From contig JALJCS010000001.1 in the NCBI GenBank assembly GCA_023055355.1, positions 56,115,381 through 56,179,380 on the forward strand: a stretch of 64,000 bases of DNA. The letters run 5' to 3'. The position numbers and the translations under genes are program-made. Source of the DNA: Agelaius tricolor. Lineage: Eukaryota; Chordata; Aves; Passeriformes; Icteridae. Shown here piece after piece: positions 37,111 to 49,693 of the stretch (position 1 is the first letter of the stretch; each line of letters opens with the position of its first letter). The notes beneath the pieces were generated by a model. It was given only the letters and a program-made list of their open reading frames with translations. It was not told the DNA's origin and made no database searches.

Positions 37111-39094
37111 TACAGAGGGCAAACTCTTTATGACAGAAACTGCCACAAGGTTGCAAAACAGCTTAATTATTTAGTTGGTATGACCATCTTTTCACTAGGA
37201 GGTGGATCAGGGCTCTGGCTAAACAAAATCTTGTCTTGTATTACCTCTACTGTAAACTTCTTTTTCTTGTAACATAGTGGTGTTTTTCCTTCACACCAGC
37301 CACCTGCCTTACAGAAAATGTTTTTATTATACACTTAATATGCTGCATAAATAATATCAAGGTTGCCTTCTCCAGGTTTTTCAGGTCATCAGCTTTCAGT
37401 TATTGTCAGTAATTTGCTGAGGTTATTGTCTTGAAAATTCTCTGCAAGAGCTAGTTATGACCTTCACTGACTTCTCTTTATTGACGTGAATGCAGAAAAA
37501 CAATGTTATGACTGTATTTTCATACATCGTTCACTATCTCTAAAATATTTCTTTTATTTTATTTATAGTTTATTTTTCCCTGGTTGATTAACTTTGGGAT
37601 ATGATATGATTTCTACTCCCTCTTTTCATGACTGAAAATAATATCAAGGAAAAAAAAGCTGAAGAAGGAGCACTTTACATGCATGAACTCTCACATGAAA
37701 ATGTCAGAGCACAGTTTTGTGCAGGAAACCTTCTTCCTGAGCGTCTGCAAATCAAGTGATAACACTTAATGTTCATAAAATACTCATGCTACAAATGACA
37801 TACTCATGACAGAGTTCTGGGTTTGCACATTTCTAATTCAAATAACCACATTATAATACTGCATGCTTATTAAGTAGTTCAAACAAGTTGACATACTACT
37901 CATATTCTGCGACAAAAATTTAAAAATTTTTATGCCTATGTGTCAAAGGAAACAGTTTCAGTCGATTTCCTTTGCCTTCCCTTGTCTTCCCATCCCTTCC
38001 TTTCTCCAGATGGTTGATTTTGTCTATCTGCTAGATGATCCTTGTGATGTGTGCATAACATGCAGTCTTGTGACGTTCTAATGAAGTCCAAAGCCATGGA
38101 ACAGCCATAAGAGGTATCTACTGGGGTCACCCAAAGAACTAACATGAAGTTTTGAACCAGAAACGGCCTCTTTTGTAAACTATATTTTGATGTCCCGGCA
38201 GCAATATGAAACGCAGGGAATCTCAAAAGACTCAAAATTGCAGAAATGGAGTGAAGAAAGCAATTTTGAGAACTTAATTGCCTAGATGATGATATAGGAC
38301 TTTGCATTTTGAAAGAAGAAATGCTTTAAATATTTTTATTGTGTTACTTTTTTTTTTCCTGATTCTTCTCATGTGAGTAAAGGTTAATTTTTGTTTCAAA
38401 TAAATAGCTGAATAAAAGCCAAACATTTTGACCTGAGGTCACAAAGGCCATCTAGTCAGATGTCTTTTCAGCTTACCTCCAGTTTTAAGTGTTTTGGCCC
38501 AGAGGCCAAAATATGAGTCTAATTAAGAGATTCCGTTTGGCAATTGTTTCTTTTATAGTTAGATTGGAAAATAGATTAAATTTATTACCTTAGCTCTTTT
38601 CTCATTTACTTCAGAAGTGCCTCAATCACTCTTCTAATCTTATCTCCAATCGCTTTTCAAGCACTATCTCAACAATTAATATTGATCCTTTTTGGTGATC
38701 GTTTAGATATTCTACATATTACTAAAATCCAAGTCTGATTTTAATAGTACTTTTATGAAGCTGACAAAGAGTTAACATGAAATAAGATTAAATTAGTGTC
38801 ATTTGCTCTTTAATAGTCAGTAAAATGTAAATCTGAACCTAAGATTGTTCCAGCTTTCTTTCCATAATATATATTTGTATTCATATAATAAACCTTGTTT
38901 AAATATCAGGTTCTAGCCACAGTTTTAAAGACTACTGAGCTAAAAACTTACAAGAAGTAAATTACAAGCTTAGGGAGCTGGGGATTTTGGTGCCATTTTA
39001 GCAGTCCCAGACACTGAGAGTAGGTGGATGGAGTATGATTTCCACTTTCTCCGATTATGCAGGAATGATTTGGTGGTACTGCAGATATTTCTTC

Positions 39095-39128
39095 TTTCTT
39101 AAAGAACATTCTTATGTTCTTTAAGGAA
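39095..39128. repeat. 12-bp perfect hairpin extended to about 15 bp
   Basis: CTTAAAGAACAT (39098-39109) is the exact reverse complement of ATGTTCTTTAAG (39114-39125) around a TCTT loop. Outside this, T39097 can wobble-pair with G39126 and T39096, T39095 pair with A39127, A39128. A further four-pair segment (39087-39090 with 39134-39137) lies beyond an internal loop. The stem is still shorter than a typical microRNA precursor. Confidence 0.85.
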
Positions 39129-39283
39129 TTTCTAAATTCACCTTCAGCTAAATACATCCACCGTGTTATGTCTTACTAAAACCTATACTAGACACCCTAC
39201 TGTATCTAGTTCTATGAGTTACTTTTAAAAAAAAGGAAAAAATATAACATTTTAAGGTTAGATTTTAAATAAAAAATACCCCA

Positions 39284-39314
39284 AACAACAACAGCAACCA
39301 CAACAACAACAAAA
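39284..39314. repeat. Imperfect (CAA)n tract
   Basis: CAAACAACAACAGCAACCAC followed by AACAACAACAAAAGG, a degenerate trinucleotide repeat. Confidence 0.8.
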
Positions 39315-39366
39315 GGTACTTTGAAATATCCAAAACATCCAAAATAAGCCATTTTTATTCAAAAAG

Positions 39367-39400
39367 CATTTCACAAAGTGAAATGTTTCACAAAGTGATG
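39367..39400. repeat. Tandem duplication with hairpin core
   Basis: TTTCACAAAGTGAAATG (39369-39385) is followed directly by TTTCACAAAGTGATG (39386-39400). The first copy with its leading CA forms a perfect 8-bp stem, CATTTCAC with GTGAAATG, around AAA. Confidence 0.85.
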
Positions 39401-41848
39401 CCTTACATACAGAATGAAAATTTGCCAATTGAAATAGTTCCAAATCAGGATTCAATGAGCAGATTGCATTCACTGTTAATAGCCTGAGCCCAATTTTTTC
39501 AAGATCAGCTTATGCTATTTGATTGTATCGGGTAATATATTTGCTTTAAAGTGCTATTTGCATGCTTATGCTATTTTCATCTATGTATTTTATCATGTTT
39601 TTATTGCTTTTGTATGAAATCATATAGTTAACTAATTAGTAATCCTTGCCAGTGTTCTTGTGGCTCATAACAACAATGTGAATGAGCAGCTCTTCTATTC
39701 TAAAGGACATCCAGCCAGTCCTAAGACCTACACCCCTGGTTGTACAGATAAGTAAAACTAGAGTTGGATTAACCTTGGACTATTTCCCATACATTTTTAT
39801 TTCCCCCTCATCTTTCCTTTCTTTGCAGCTAGGAGAAATCTGTATCAAAATGTCACCCATGGAAAACTGTCACTATGAAGCCATGAGGTGGTTTTCCAAT
39901 TAGTTCCTACATCTGGTTATTTGACAACTGTCATGCTCAGTAAGACTTAGAGCTCTTTTAATCAACATTTTTTAACAGAGGGATATTATAGATATTTCAG
40001 AAGAATACTCAACCCCCATATATTAAGTTTCATCATGTTATTTATTATTAGTGAGGTATTAGTTTGAGCCCCAAAGCATGTTTTAATATTTCTTCCAGAA
40101 TATATTTTTAGCAGCAACATTTGTAATTCTGGAATTTTTTCTCTCTGTGTAAATGTGCAATTTCTTTTTACCTCTCACTATTATTTTTTTTCCTTCAGTG
40201 CTTCCTTGGGCAATAAGTCATGCAGACCAATTACTGGTATCTTGAGAATGTATTCACTTTTATTGATTTTGAATATGCTACCTGTTAATTTCATGGTGTA
40301 ATTCTCTGGGGGTGTTTTTTGTTACAGTTCAGGATGAACAGTAATTCCCAAGAGAAACTCTTTATAGCATGCTGTATCTTATAGTTTTACACAAATAATT
40401 TAACCTAATTAATATAATCCTCAAGTACTACTTAAATTAAATTTGTTTGAACCTTTCTCTCTCCTTTTCAGTTTGCTGAACTGACTCAGAGACAAAAGTT
40501 ACAAAATAAGTGGTAGGCTATTTTGAACAGACATGTTACTGCAAGATTTTCTAGTTCTGGAAAGATAAAAAATCAGAAACTCTTAATAAAAAATTCGAAA
40601 TCAATGAATCTCTGGTTAAACACTAGGCTTGCTCCAGAACATTGTAAGAGTAAACAAATTATTTTTATTTCACTGAGTTTCAAAGAAACAGGAATGGGCC
40701 CCTTGTGAAAGTTGCCCATTAGTAATTTGCAGCAGCATGATCATAGGCAAGTCCTGTTACTACTCACTTTTTCTTGACTTTGTTTTCACAACCAAAGATA
40801 GAGTCCTACATGCCCTTGCCAAATAGAGCACTTGGAGATTAGATAATTTTATGAACTAAAGACTCTTTTGTTCACCGTTCTGGCTGACCGATGAGTTGTT
40901 TTTCCCTTTTTTTATGACGATATTTAAAAATACACCTGTAGTACAATCCATGTCCCTAAGGAGCATTTTAAGAAGTTTGTGGATAGAAAGTACCATATGT
41001 GCAAACCACTGCAATGAGTTAAGATTCTTATTGAAGATTCAGTTGGGTCTTTTGAACTGAAAAAATATTTGTTGGGTTTGTTCTGAAACTTACTAAATTG
41101 CTTTCATTATATTTCTGCAGCTAAAACAGATGTCTTTTGATATTGTGCTATTCATCTTTTATTAATTATCTACTTGGACATATGAACAAACCATTTGAAA
41201 ACTACAAGCATTAGCAAGCTGAACTCTTCTGTATTAGATACACTCAAAATTTTCCTCTTAACTAAAATGTCCCTCATTAAAGGAAAATATTTAGGTATTG
41301 AGACAATATCCGCTGTATTCATAAGCCTATAGTTGAACTTAATAGCTAACTTATTTTCTAATGGAAATCTATGTGTGTGTTGCTTGCATATATTGATGTT
41401 GCCAACTTGTCTTTCATGGAGAAATTAATCGACTACTCTAACAAGCAGGAAAATCGTATATAACATTCTATACATACAGCAAGATAGATCTCAACCTGGC
41501 TTTTTTTTTTTACCTTAGGTGGGTTCTTAGACATTGAATTAGACACACTACGTCAATAAATCATCTCTACGACATGCAGATTTTATAAAATATTTTGGGA
41601 TTAAGCATTTGAATAAGCATTTGAATTCATGGTGCTTTCACTTCTTTGAAACTGCTGAAGATCATCAATAAAACTTCTGCAATGCCCATGTACTTACTGG
41701 CGGGAAAGGAGGGATGGAAAGAGAGAAAACCATCTCTGCTATGGCTCCAGCCCAGGAAAAGAAAATCATAATGCTGAAAATTTTTTCCAAAGAATGAAAA
41801 AGAGAAAAAACCCACCATTCTTCAGAAGAAGAGTAGTGTCTCTCTATA

Positions 41849-42403
41849 CTGGGTTTGGCTGTCAAATTGGGGTTAAATTTCTTCATAGTAGCTCATGAGG
41901 TGCTATGTTTTAGATTTTTGACCAAGCCTGTGTTGATAACAGAGGGCTGTTTTAGCTCTTGCTGAGCAATGCTTGCACAGTGCCAAGGTCTTTTCTGTTT
42001 CTCACTCTGTTCCATCAGTGAGCAGGCTGCAGTGCACAAGATTTGGGAGGGAACACAGCTGGGAGCTGACTCCAGCTGACCCAAGGAATATCCCATACTA
42101 CATGACATTGTCTCAGGAGAGAAGCTGGGGGAAAGAGGTGGAAGGGAAGGTGGAATTTCGAAGTTATGCCACCTGTCTTCCCACATCACCATTACCTATC
42201 AGGCCCTGCTTTCCTGGATGTGGCTGAACATTACCAGCCTGCCAATGGGAAAAAGAGAATAAATTCCTTGTTTTGCTTTGCTTCTGTGTGGGGCTTTTGC
42301 TTTACCTACTAAACTGCCCTTATCTCAGCTCAAGAGTTTCCTCACTTTTTCCGCCTTCCAGGTCCCACTGCGGAGCTGGGTGGGACTGAACTGGCTCAAC
42401 ACA
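41849..42403 (+). mobile_element. Solo LTR of an avian endogenous retrovirus
   Basis: A near full-length LTR of a family common in birds. It begins near ACTGGGTTTGGCTGTCAAAT (41848) and continues through TTAAATTTCTTCATAGTAGC (41873), GTTGATAACAGAGGGCTG (41932), AATATCCCATACTACATGAC (42087), GCCCTGCTTTCCTGGATGTG (42202), and AATAAATTCCTTGTTTTGCT (42258). It ends near CTGGCTCAACACA (42403). No second LTR, primer-binding site or viral gene remnant adjoins it, so it is a solo LTR left by recombination. The position where the family has its TATA-like box (around 42110-42125) appears mutated. I do not see a clean target-site duplication. Frames inside it (41973-42227 plus, 41893-42192 minus) are incidental. 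The exact family name is not assigned. Confidence 0.85.
42258..42263 (+). promoter_or_regulatory. AATAAA in the solo LTR
   Basis: A canonical polyadenylation hexamer followed by a T/G-rich downstream stretch (TTCCTTGTTTTGCTTTGC and CTGTGTGGGGC). It may still terminate plus-strand transcripts. Confidence 0.5.
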
Positions 42404-45134
42404 GCACTCTTGGGAGTAGCACCTTAGACGTGCTGTAATATACATTCAATACAGAAAGTATTCTGTCAGTTATTGCTTTTCAGATTGTCATTTCTGATTC
42501 TTTAACTGCAGGTCCCTGCTCCCTAAAAACAAACAACTTTCTTTGTCTGAAATCCCTTCTTCAGAGATAATCCTTAAAATATATTTTGATATGGAAGAAG
42601 AGGTGTAAAGCTGGTGAAATAGGTTATACCTTTAAAGGTGATATCTTTAAATCATGTGGGCCTGCACAAGTAAGCAAAATACGTATGAGAGACAATTGGG
42701 GGTGCATTTTATCTTTTTTTGCAAATAGGAGAGATTTAAGTTGGTAGGTTGATGCATATATTTTTAAACACAGAAAATTATTTTTAGTTAAATAGACCCC
42801 TTTTAATTCTTTCTGCTTGCTCACTAAGCCATTGTCCATCACCACTGATTATCATAACAAAACATCAGACTCAATTACGAGCCTTAAAATAAATTGCTAC
42901 ACAAAACCCACTAAATTCACATTTTTGTGCCCTCTAGGTCTCAGAGTACTTTTATAGTTGGGGGTTTTTTCAATCACCACTACTTGCAGTAAAGAAAACC
43001 CAACCAACCAAACACAGACCTTTCAAGAGTTGGGTTTCTAAGGAAGAAAAAACTGAATATTTCATATCACTGTAAGAAAATAAAGAAGTATGCCCATGCA
43101 GAATTCTGACACTATATTTAAGAAGTTTGTAAATTTTAAGACCAGGGCCACCTGCAGTGATCATTCTTCAAACTGTTTCCTTTTCTCTAAAGACTTGCAT
43201 TTCAGGTGATGCTTTTGCATTTCATAGTCTTGATAGATTTATTCCATGAATTCGGACAGTTGCATATTTAACCCATGTAAGATTTTGCCTCAAAGCATCC
43301 CATGGGAAAGACTTTGACATGCTTCTTGCACAGTGTATAAAATATTCTCTTTCTGACTGTTTGGAATTGTCATTCCCAAGATTGTCTGGCAAATTCACAA
43401 TAATTGGAGATGTAACACTTATGCAAACAAGACTGGTGAATTAACATGAAGTGGTGCTGTGATTTCCTGTGGCAGGTGATACCAGATAAGATTATTAAAT
43501 GGGACATTTGCTCAGATCTTGGCAATGTGAAGAGGGAGGAAAACAGCCCCTGTGCCACTTTTGTGGCTAAATTTACTGTGGAAAATCTTCTGGCTCACCA
43601 GAAAGATCAGATGAGCTTGTGGTGAGTTGGTTGCAGAGGGCACAAGGTGAGAAAACTGACAAGGAGAGAGAGAAAAAGCACTTCAGTCAGATACCTCACA
43701 TGTCACTGAAGCTATCACAAACCAGCAGTAGTCCACAAAGGCCTGTTGATAAATATTTCTTGTTATGAGGACAAAGTGTATGAATGATGCAGTTGAAGTT
43801 CCTTATAAATTAGGAGGACAGGCCTGCAGAAGTGAAGCAATTAAACACTGACTAGGGGTCCAGAGGAAACAAGATAGTAGGAGCTGGACATGGAATAAAG
43901 TTAAGCCATAAAGAGAGCATAGGCTGAACATAGAGAGAAAAAAGAAGAGAAAAGATAAAATAAAGATGGAATCAGGTGTATCCATTTATGATATAATTTC
44001 AAATATTTCCTCCTACATGTCCATCCAGAAGAGATCACAAATCTGAGGGTTTCTTGTGTCCCTTAATTGATAAATCCATCTTTTTCAGTGTTATTTTTTC
44101 ATCAGTCTGTGTATGCAATAGTAACCCATGTGACTCTATTTATGCAAAAGCAGATAATGTGACTTTGTTTGATATGCCAATAAGGATTTGGGAGCACTGA
44201 GGTGAAGTTCTTGATGCTTTTACACAACTGGACTACACAACATTTCACAGCTCTTGGTTAATTAGAGTACTCATTTACAATCAGATGTATAGCAAAGTGT
44301 TCAGGAGATGCTACTCCTTGCTTGCAAACACTCCAGTTTTCATATCTATCAGTCCTTGATGAACTGCAACCCCATCTTTGGTGCACCACTACTTCAAACA
44401 ATGTGTTTTCTTAACTTCATGGCTACAGCTTTCCTCTCAGTGCAGCTCCTGCTTCGAACTAGGAAACCAAAGAAGACTCCTTATCAACCAGTTGAAGATA
44501 ACCACCTGCCTCTCCCTCAAATTCTCTTATTTGGTCATTAAAAGGGGCCCCAGTCTCTTCCTTTTGTTGTGTATTCTGCTGCCATCCTGTGGCTATTTCT
44601 TTTCATTCACATCAAGATTTAACAAAATACTTGGGTTTGCACCTCATGCTAATTGTACGTTCCACACTCTGTCCTCAAATTTCTTCAAAACTTGTCTCTA
44701 AGAAATACACTCCTTAATTTCATATTTATTGATAAAGGACACATCTGGCCAACACTTGAAGAATAAGTATTTCAGAGGTTTGCAGCTGGATTGTGAAAGT
44801 AATTGGGTAAAAATACACATAATTTTCCACAATGAAGAGTAACAGTGAGCGCACATATCATTTTACAGTTCAGTGAAAAAAATCACTTTTCTCACATGAT
44901 ACTTTCCAGTGAGATGACATAAAGGTAATTGTTCATAATGGCACCTTGAGTTGTCTCAGACAAATTCTATTTTTTTCCATATACTGGGTTTGACTTTGGT
45001 GTGCAATCATTGAAGAAGCCCTCTGATTTTTCTTTTGCCTTGAATTATACATTTAGAGACAGGATTTTTTTTTCTCTTAGCCTTTTTCTTCTGGTTTTAG
45101 TCTTGAAGGTCTTGTATGAAAGTGAAGATGGTTT
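42404..45134. other. Unique AT-rich non-coding DNA
   Basis: No gene is supported. A purine-rich stretch lies at about 43928-43972. A 107-codon plus-strand frame (44378-44701) overlaps another in a different frame and has no recognisable domain. Confidence 0.63.
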
Positions 45135-45217
45135 GATGGTGAACATGGTGTGGGTCTAGGTTGACAATTCGACCTGATACTCCTAAATGTATTTTCAAAA
45201 CTTTATGATTCTATAAT
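45135..45217 (+). mobile_element. Degenerate CR1-like 3' tail
   Basis: TGATGGTGAACATGGTGTGG near 45135, TAGGTTGACAATTCGACCTG near 45157, then a diverged CTAAATGTATTTTC and the terminal unit TTTATGATTCTATAATTG near 45202 match the end of an avian CR1 type. Only about 80 bp can be recognised and there is a small insertion in the GTTGGACT block. Confidence 0.58.
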
Positions 45218-48200
45218 TGCAGGGTGTAATCAGGGTGGAAAACTCTTCCTGGCCTCTAAGATAGATCATGTAGATTGTAGCATCATCAGTCTTCCTGCAT
45301 TTCACAAAATTAGTTTAGTAGCCTAATGGGTTTTGGTTTTATTTGGAATCCTCTTTCTGGGGAAAGAATAGGCTTCTAATCTGACCCATGTAAAATGGAA
45401 ATAAAAGAACATCATGAATTGCAGTGGACAGATTCTTAAGGTGTTGACAAAGTCTGCCTGCCAATGCTTCTCAACAGACACATATGCATGTGAAGCACAG
45501 GCAGTCTTGTATTATTTAGAATGTGCAGACACCATCCCATTGAGTCTGCTTTGTCTATGATCCCTTTTACAGGCACTGCTTTGTGTCTCTTTGATGGTGT
45601 CTGACCACTGCCCCCTCATCAGGTCACACACATACTCTGAAAATCTCTATGGAGGACCAATATGTGGCTTCTTTGTGGATAATGGACTTCCATATCTTAG
45701 TTCTGTTTAAAGGGGTGGAGGGTATAGGGGAAATTTTCTACCCTTCTGTAGTTGTCAGATTTTTGCCTTAAGCACCAAATGCAATTTTGTGTTACCAAAC
45801 TCTTTCTGAAACAAGAAAATATTATGTAACATGTCAGATTTAAAGAGATAAGTGATAGTGTTTTAAGCAAATATTAAGATACATAGGGCTGTTAAGAACA
45901 ATATTCCATGCTAAAAGAATTAATAGAAATTCCATCTTCTGCTTAACACTCTTAGATATGTTGTAGTGCCTAAGTTTTAATTTATCAATATGCATAAATG
46001 CTAAAAATTCTGCTGTTCTTTCTGCCTAAAAGCATTGCCATCTTGCTGAAGTTGAGCACTGCAGCACCTACTTCATGCCTAACACATCTGGGAATTACAA
46101 ATTGCCTGACACTCCCCAAGAGCATTGAATGCAGTACAGATCCAGAGGGGAAAGAATGCTTTTCATAATATGGCAAACAGAACTTTATAATCCTTACACG
46201 TTTGCAGTTCCTAAATTAAGATATAATTGCCTGTTGCTTTACTCCATCTGACATCTCTGAAGTGGCAAGCAAAAGGAGTGTTGCAGCTTAAAGTTGAGAT
46301 GCCTATTTCTGCAGTTGCAATGCAACTGTTTTCCTCCCATTTGCTTATAACTGTGCCACATTCCTTAGGGGCATCAATTTTCCACATTTTATGTTGGTTT
46401 AGGTGGGAAATGGTTTAAAAAGTTTAATCTCACACACTTGTCTGTCTATATTTATGTGCATGCACCACACAAAGGAAGAGGATTTGTCTGTTTGTCATCA
46501 GTCAGAAACTGCAAGGCAACATCTGAACTAAATTTTGACAAAGTAGCATTTTTGTAGTATCAGCTTGGAATCTAAAGTTAAGCATGAGGGACAAAAGTTA
46601 AGCTGGTTGAATATTAAAATTATATGCATATATAGCAGGATTTTTCTCATCATACTTGGGAATAACAGCATAACACTCAATGACCCAGGAGAATTTTAGG
46701 GTTTTTTCAGCTCATTTTAAAATGACTGCAAGTATTGGCTACTTTGGGAAACATTTTAACTTCAAAGATCTTAGCTTTGAAGAGGAGAGGAGTAAACAAA
46801 AGCAAGAAAAGGGAAAAAACATGCTCCCAAAGTTTGAATTGTAGGCTTCCAATAACATTTAGACACACTTAGTAATACTTGTAAAATGTAGAGATTGTCC
46901 CATCATTTTAATACCATGATACTGAACTTTGTCTGACACAATGGCCTGTTCTTTAGCAAAACAAGACAGATTTGTGAGGACAGCAAAAGTTTTTAGAGTC
47001 TGATGAAGCCTTTTGTTTGGTTATCTGTTTACTTTGTCCCAGCAAAGCCAAACTCTTGTGCTTGTCCAGAACATGTATATACTAGACAAACATAATACAG
47101 GAAGCCAACATGTCAGACACTGATTATAAAAGCTGTGGACAGCACTACAAGGGGCAGGGAATGAAGCTGATGGTTTTTCAAACATCTGTTTTGGAACAGA
47201 TATCTTCAATCATTAGTAGTTTTCATCCAGTTTTGTTTTGCTTGCATATGCATAATTTGCAGTGATGAATCTCTTAATAGTTGGAATCATCCAGTCAAAG
47301 AAAATGTAATCTTAGCATCCTGAAAATCACTGAAATTTGATTAATATGGAAGATGAGAAGCAATCAACTTGCCTGACATGGTACTTACTGAAAAGAAAGC
47401 TAAAAAACCCTGTAATTTTGAGTTGTGTAAATTATTTAACTTTCTACTAGGAATTAAATTGAAGGAGCAATAAGAAGATAGAAATTTTCCAGTCAGCAGC
47501 TCTTTATAATCACTATGTCTTGATAGGTCACACACAGATTTTTACAACTTAACTGTGGTATATTAATTTTCTAGCAAGATACCAACACAGGCAACATAGT
47601 ATTATGATGTTTTTCTCTCTTGATCATAACTTCTGGGTCAAATTTCTTTCCAGGATATTGCATAGAACCATAAAGCTTTTCTTTCTACTGATAATGTGAA
47701 GATGGAGGGTAATGTGAAGATGAAAATGTTCTCATTATTATAGCTGCAGTTAAGCAGGAAAGAATTCAAAATTCTTTTAAAACAAAATAAAAATGGAAAT
47801 TGAACTGGGAAGTATTACTGTATTTCATCACAGAAACAGTAATTCTTATTACAGTAGTAAAGATATTCAAAAGCTGATTAGAAAAAAAATATTTGTCCAA
47901 GATTAGAATCTGGGTGTAAAGAGCTGTGTACAGCATGGGGAAGGCAGCATGCCTAGTCCTCAGAAATGCATCTTCACCTCATCAGCTGAGGCAATGAATT
48001 ATAGGGTAGGAGACTGAGGGAATTTCTCCAGTGAAGAATAGTTTTGCAGAGGAGAACATAGTTTTACCCAAATTATTTACTGTGGAGACAAGTTTAAATG
48101 TTAATTGAGCTAGACTACAACAGTGCTTTACCATAGCTCCTGATGTCTTCATTCAAAGATAAGGAAAATGAGGCAGAGGGAGCCAGGCTGCCTCACTTTA

Positions 48201-49665
48201 GCAAGACTTGGAGAATCTCAGAATTATGTCACATCAGTCCAAGTGTCTGTGTGTGCCCAAGGTCCCACCACAGTCAGTGCATAAGCAGTCAATGACTGGT
48301 GGAGCATGGAAAGATATCCAGCTGGCCCCAGGTGAACAGCTTAGTGCAGGATGCATCACTCCACATGTTCCTTTCTGTAGTGTGACCAGGGGCAGAATGC
48401 ATTTGCCTAAATGCTGTCTGCCATTTTATACTGTGTCATAATGACACCTCTGCACTTTTAACAAATGATGAGCTGTAGCATCAGGCTACTCAGTAATTCT
48501 GTATCCTAAATACTGAGCTTTTGAGTTTTGAATTGTTGAGTCCTCACCTGCTGTATTCAGTTTGGGTTTAAAGAATTATTTATCCACAAAAAATGAAAAA
48601 TTTGTTTTTTCTCCTCCGTATGTACCAGGAAAAGAGGTATTATGAAAACATTTTAACCAAATATCCATAGGGTCTGTAAATGTGAATTTTAAAGAGAGTT
48701 TCATAAGATTATTAGACCTATTCCTGTCTGCACAGGCAAGGAAGCCAGCCCTGTGTGTTTGAGGCAGCACACTGTCTCTGCAAACACTTGAGAAACCCTC
48801 TTCTTTGTGCAGTGTGCTGGAAACCCACGAGAAAAACCTGTCCTCATTGCACTCTTTGCAGAGTTCTCAAAGTTCACATTGCGGATGATGAGCCACCACT
48901 TATGAATTAGCATATTATATAAATCATGCTTGATTATAAGGGTATATTCCCACTCCTTCACCAGCACAATGAAAATAGAACAGGAAAAAAGAACTGTATG
49001 ACTGTTTTATTTACGTAAAGACATGCCATTAAAATTCTTTTGATTTTCCTGAAGGCAATTTTTTACATTAGTAGGAATACAGATCTGGCCTAATTTCCTA
49101 TCTGCAAATTAATGAGGATTGGAGATATTTAAATTACAGTCAGTGAACTCAGATATTTAGAAAAGGGAATATCTCTGGTGAAAGAGATGTGTGAGGAAAA
49201 ATACTGCAATGAAGTTGGAAAAGAGAACTTTTTGTGGGTTGGCAGTTTTCAATATATCGTGTTTTTTATTTGGAGTAGCAACTTAAAATAGGTACTGCAA
49301 TAGAAACATAAATGGATGCTTGCCAAAGCTGGGCAGAGTTGAATTTTTTTCTTGAAAATAAAAAGCTATTCTGCTTTTTCTCTTCTTTTGCCCTCATCGC
49401 TGTATGCACTTTTCAGTTGGGGTCACATATCTGCCCTAATCTGAACTGTCACAGATATCAAATCACAGACTTTAATTCCCCAGTAGGGTACTGGACCTGA
49501 TATGGCAGAGCTGCACAGAGGAAAGCCAAGCTGGTTCCTGGAGGCATGTGCAGGTCACAGTAGGAGGTGCTGGGCAGTTGCATATCTTGTATAACAGCTG
49601 GACCAAGTGCAGCCTCATGCAGATAGAGGCCCCTTACCCAGTAACATCAATGTCTACAAATTCTC

Positions 49666-49693
49666 TGTGCTCCATGGGGAGTCATGGAGCACA
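49666..49693. repeat. 11-bp perfect hairpin, 6-nt loop
   Basis: TGTGCTCCATG (49666-49676) pairs exactly with CATGGAGCACA (49683-49693) around GGGAGT. It has mixed base composition, so it is less likely to be chance than the AT-rich hairpins nearby. It sits in a locally GC-richer patch (49500-49720). Confidence 0.85.

Larger units (their letters stand above)
37111..41848. other. Unique AT-rich non-coding DNA
   Basis: No gene is supported. A 123-codon minus-strand frame at 37936-38307 lacks recognisable features. A strong acceptor-like site precedes 39829 within a short plus-strand frame ending at 39903. The CAA-rich tract and two hairpins near 39.1 and 39.4 kb are listed separately. Confidence 0.62.

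Noticed and set aside
37936..38307. 123-codon minus-strand frame
   Set aside because: No motif, signal peptide or membrane segment that stands out, and no gene context.
44980..45090. ATACTGGGTTTGAC string resembling the start of the solo-LTR family
   Set aside because: The similarity does not continue past about 20 bases.
47660..47690. CATAGAACCATAAAG string resembling a reversed CR1 or LTR terminus
   Set aside because: Too short, with no recognisable body beside it.
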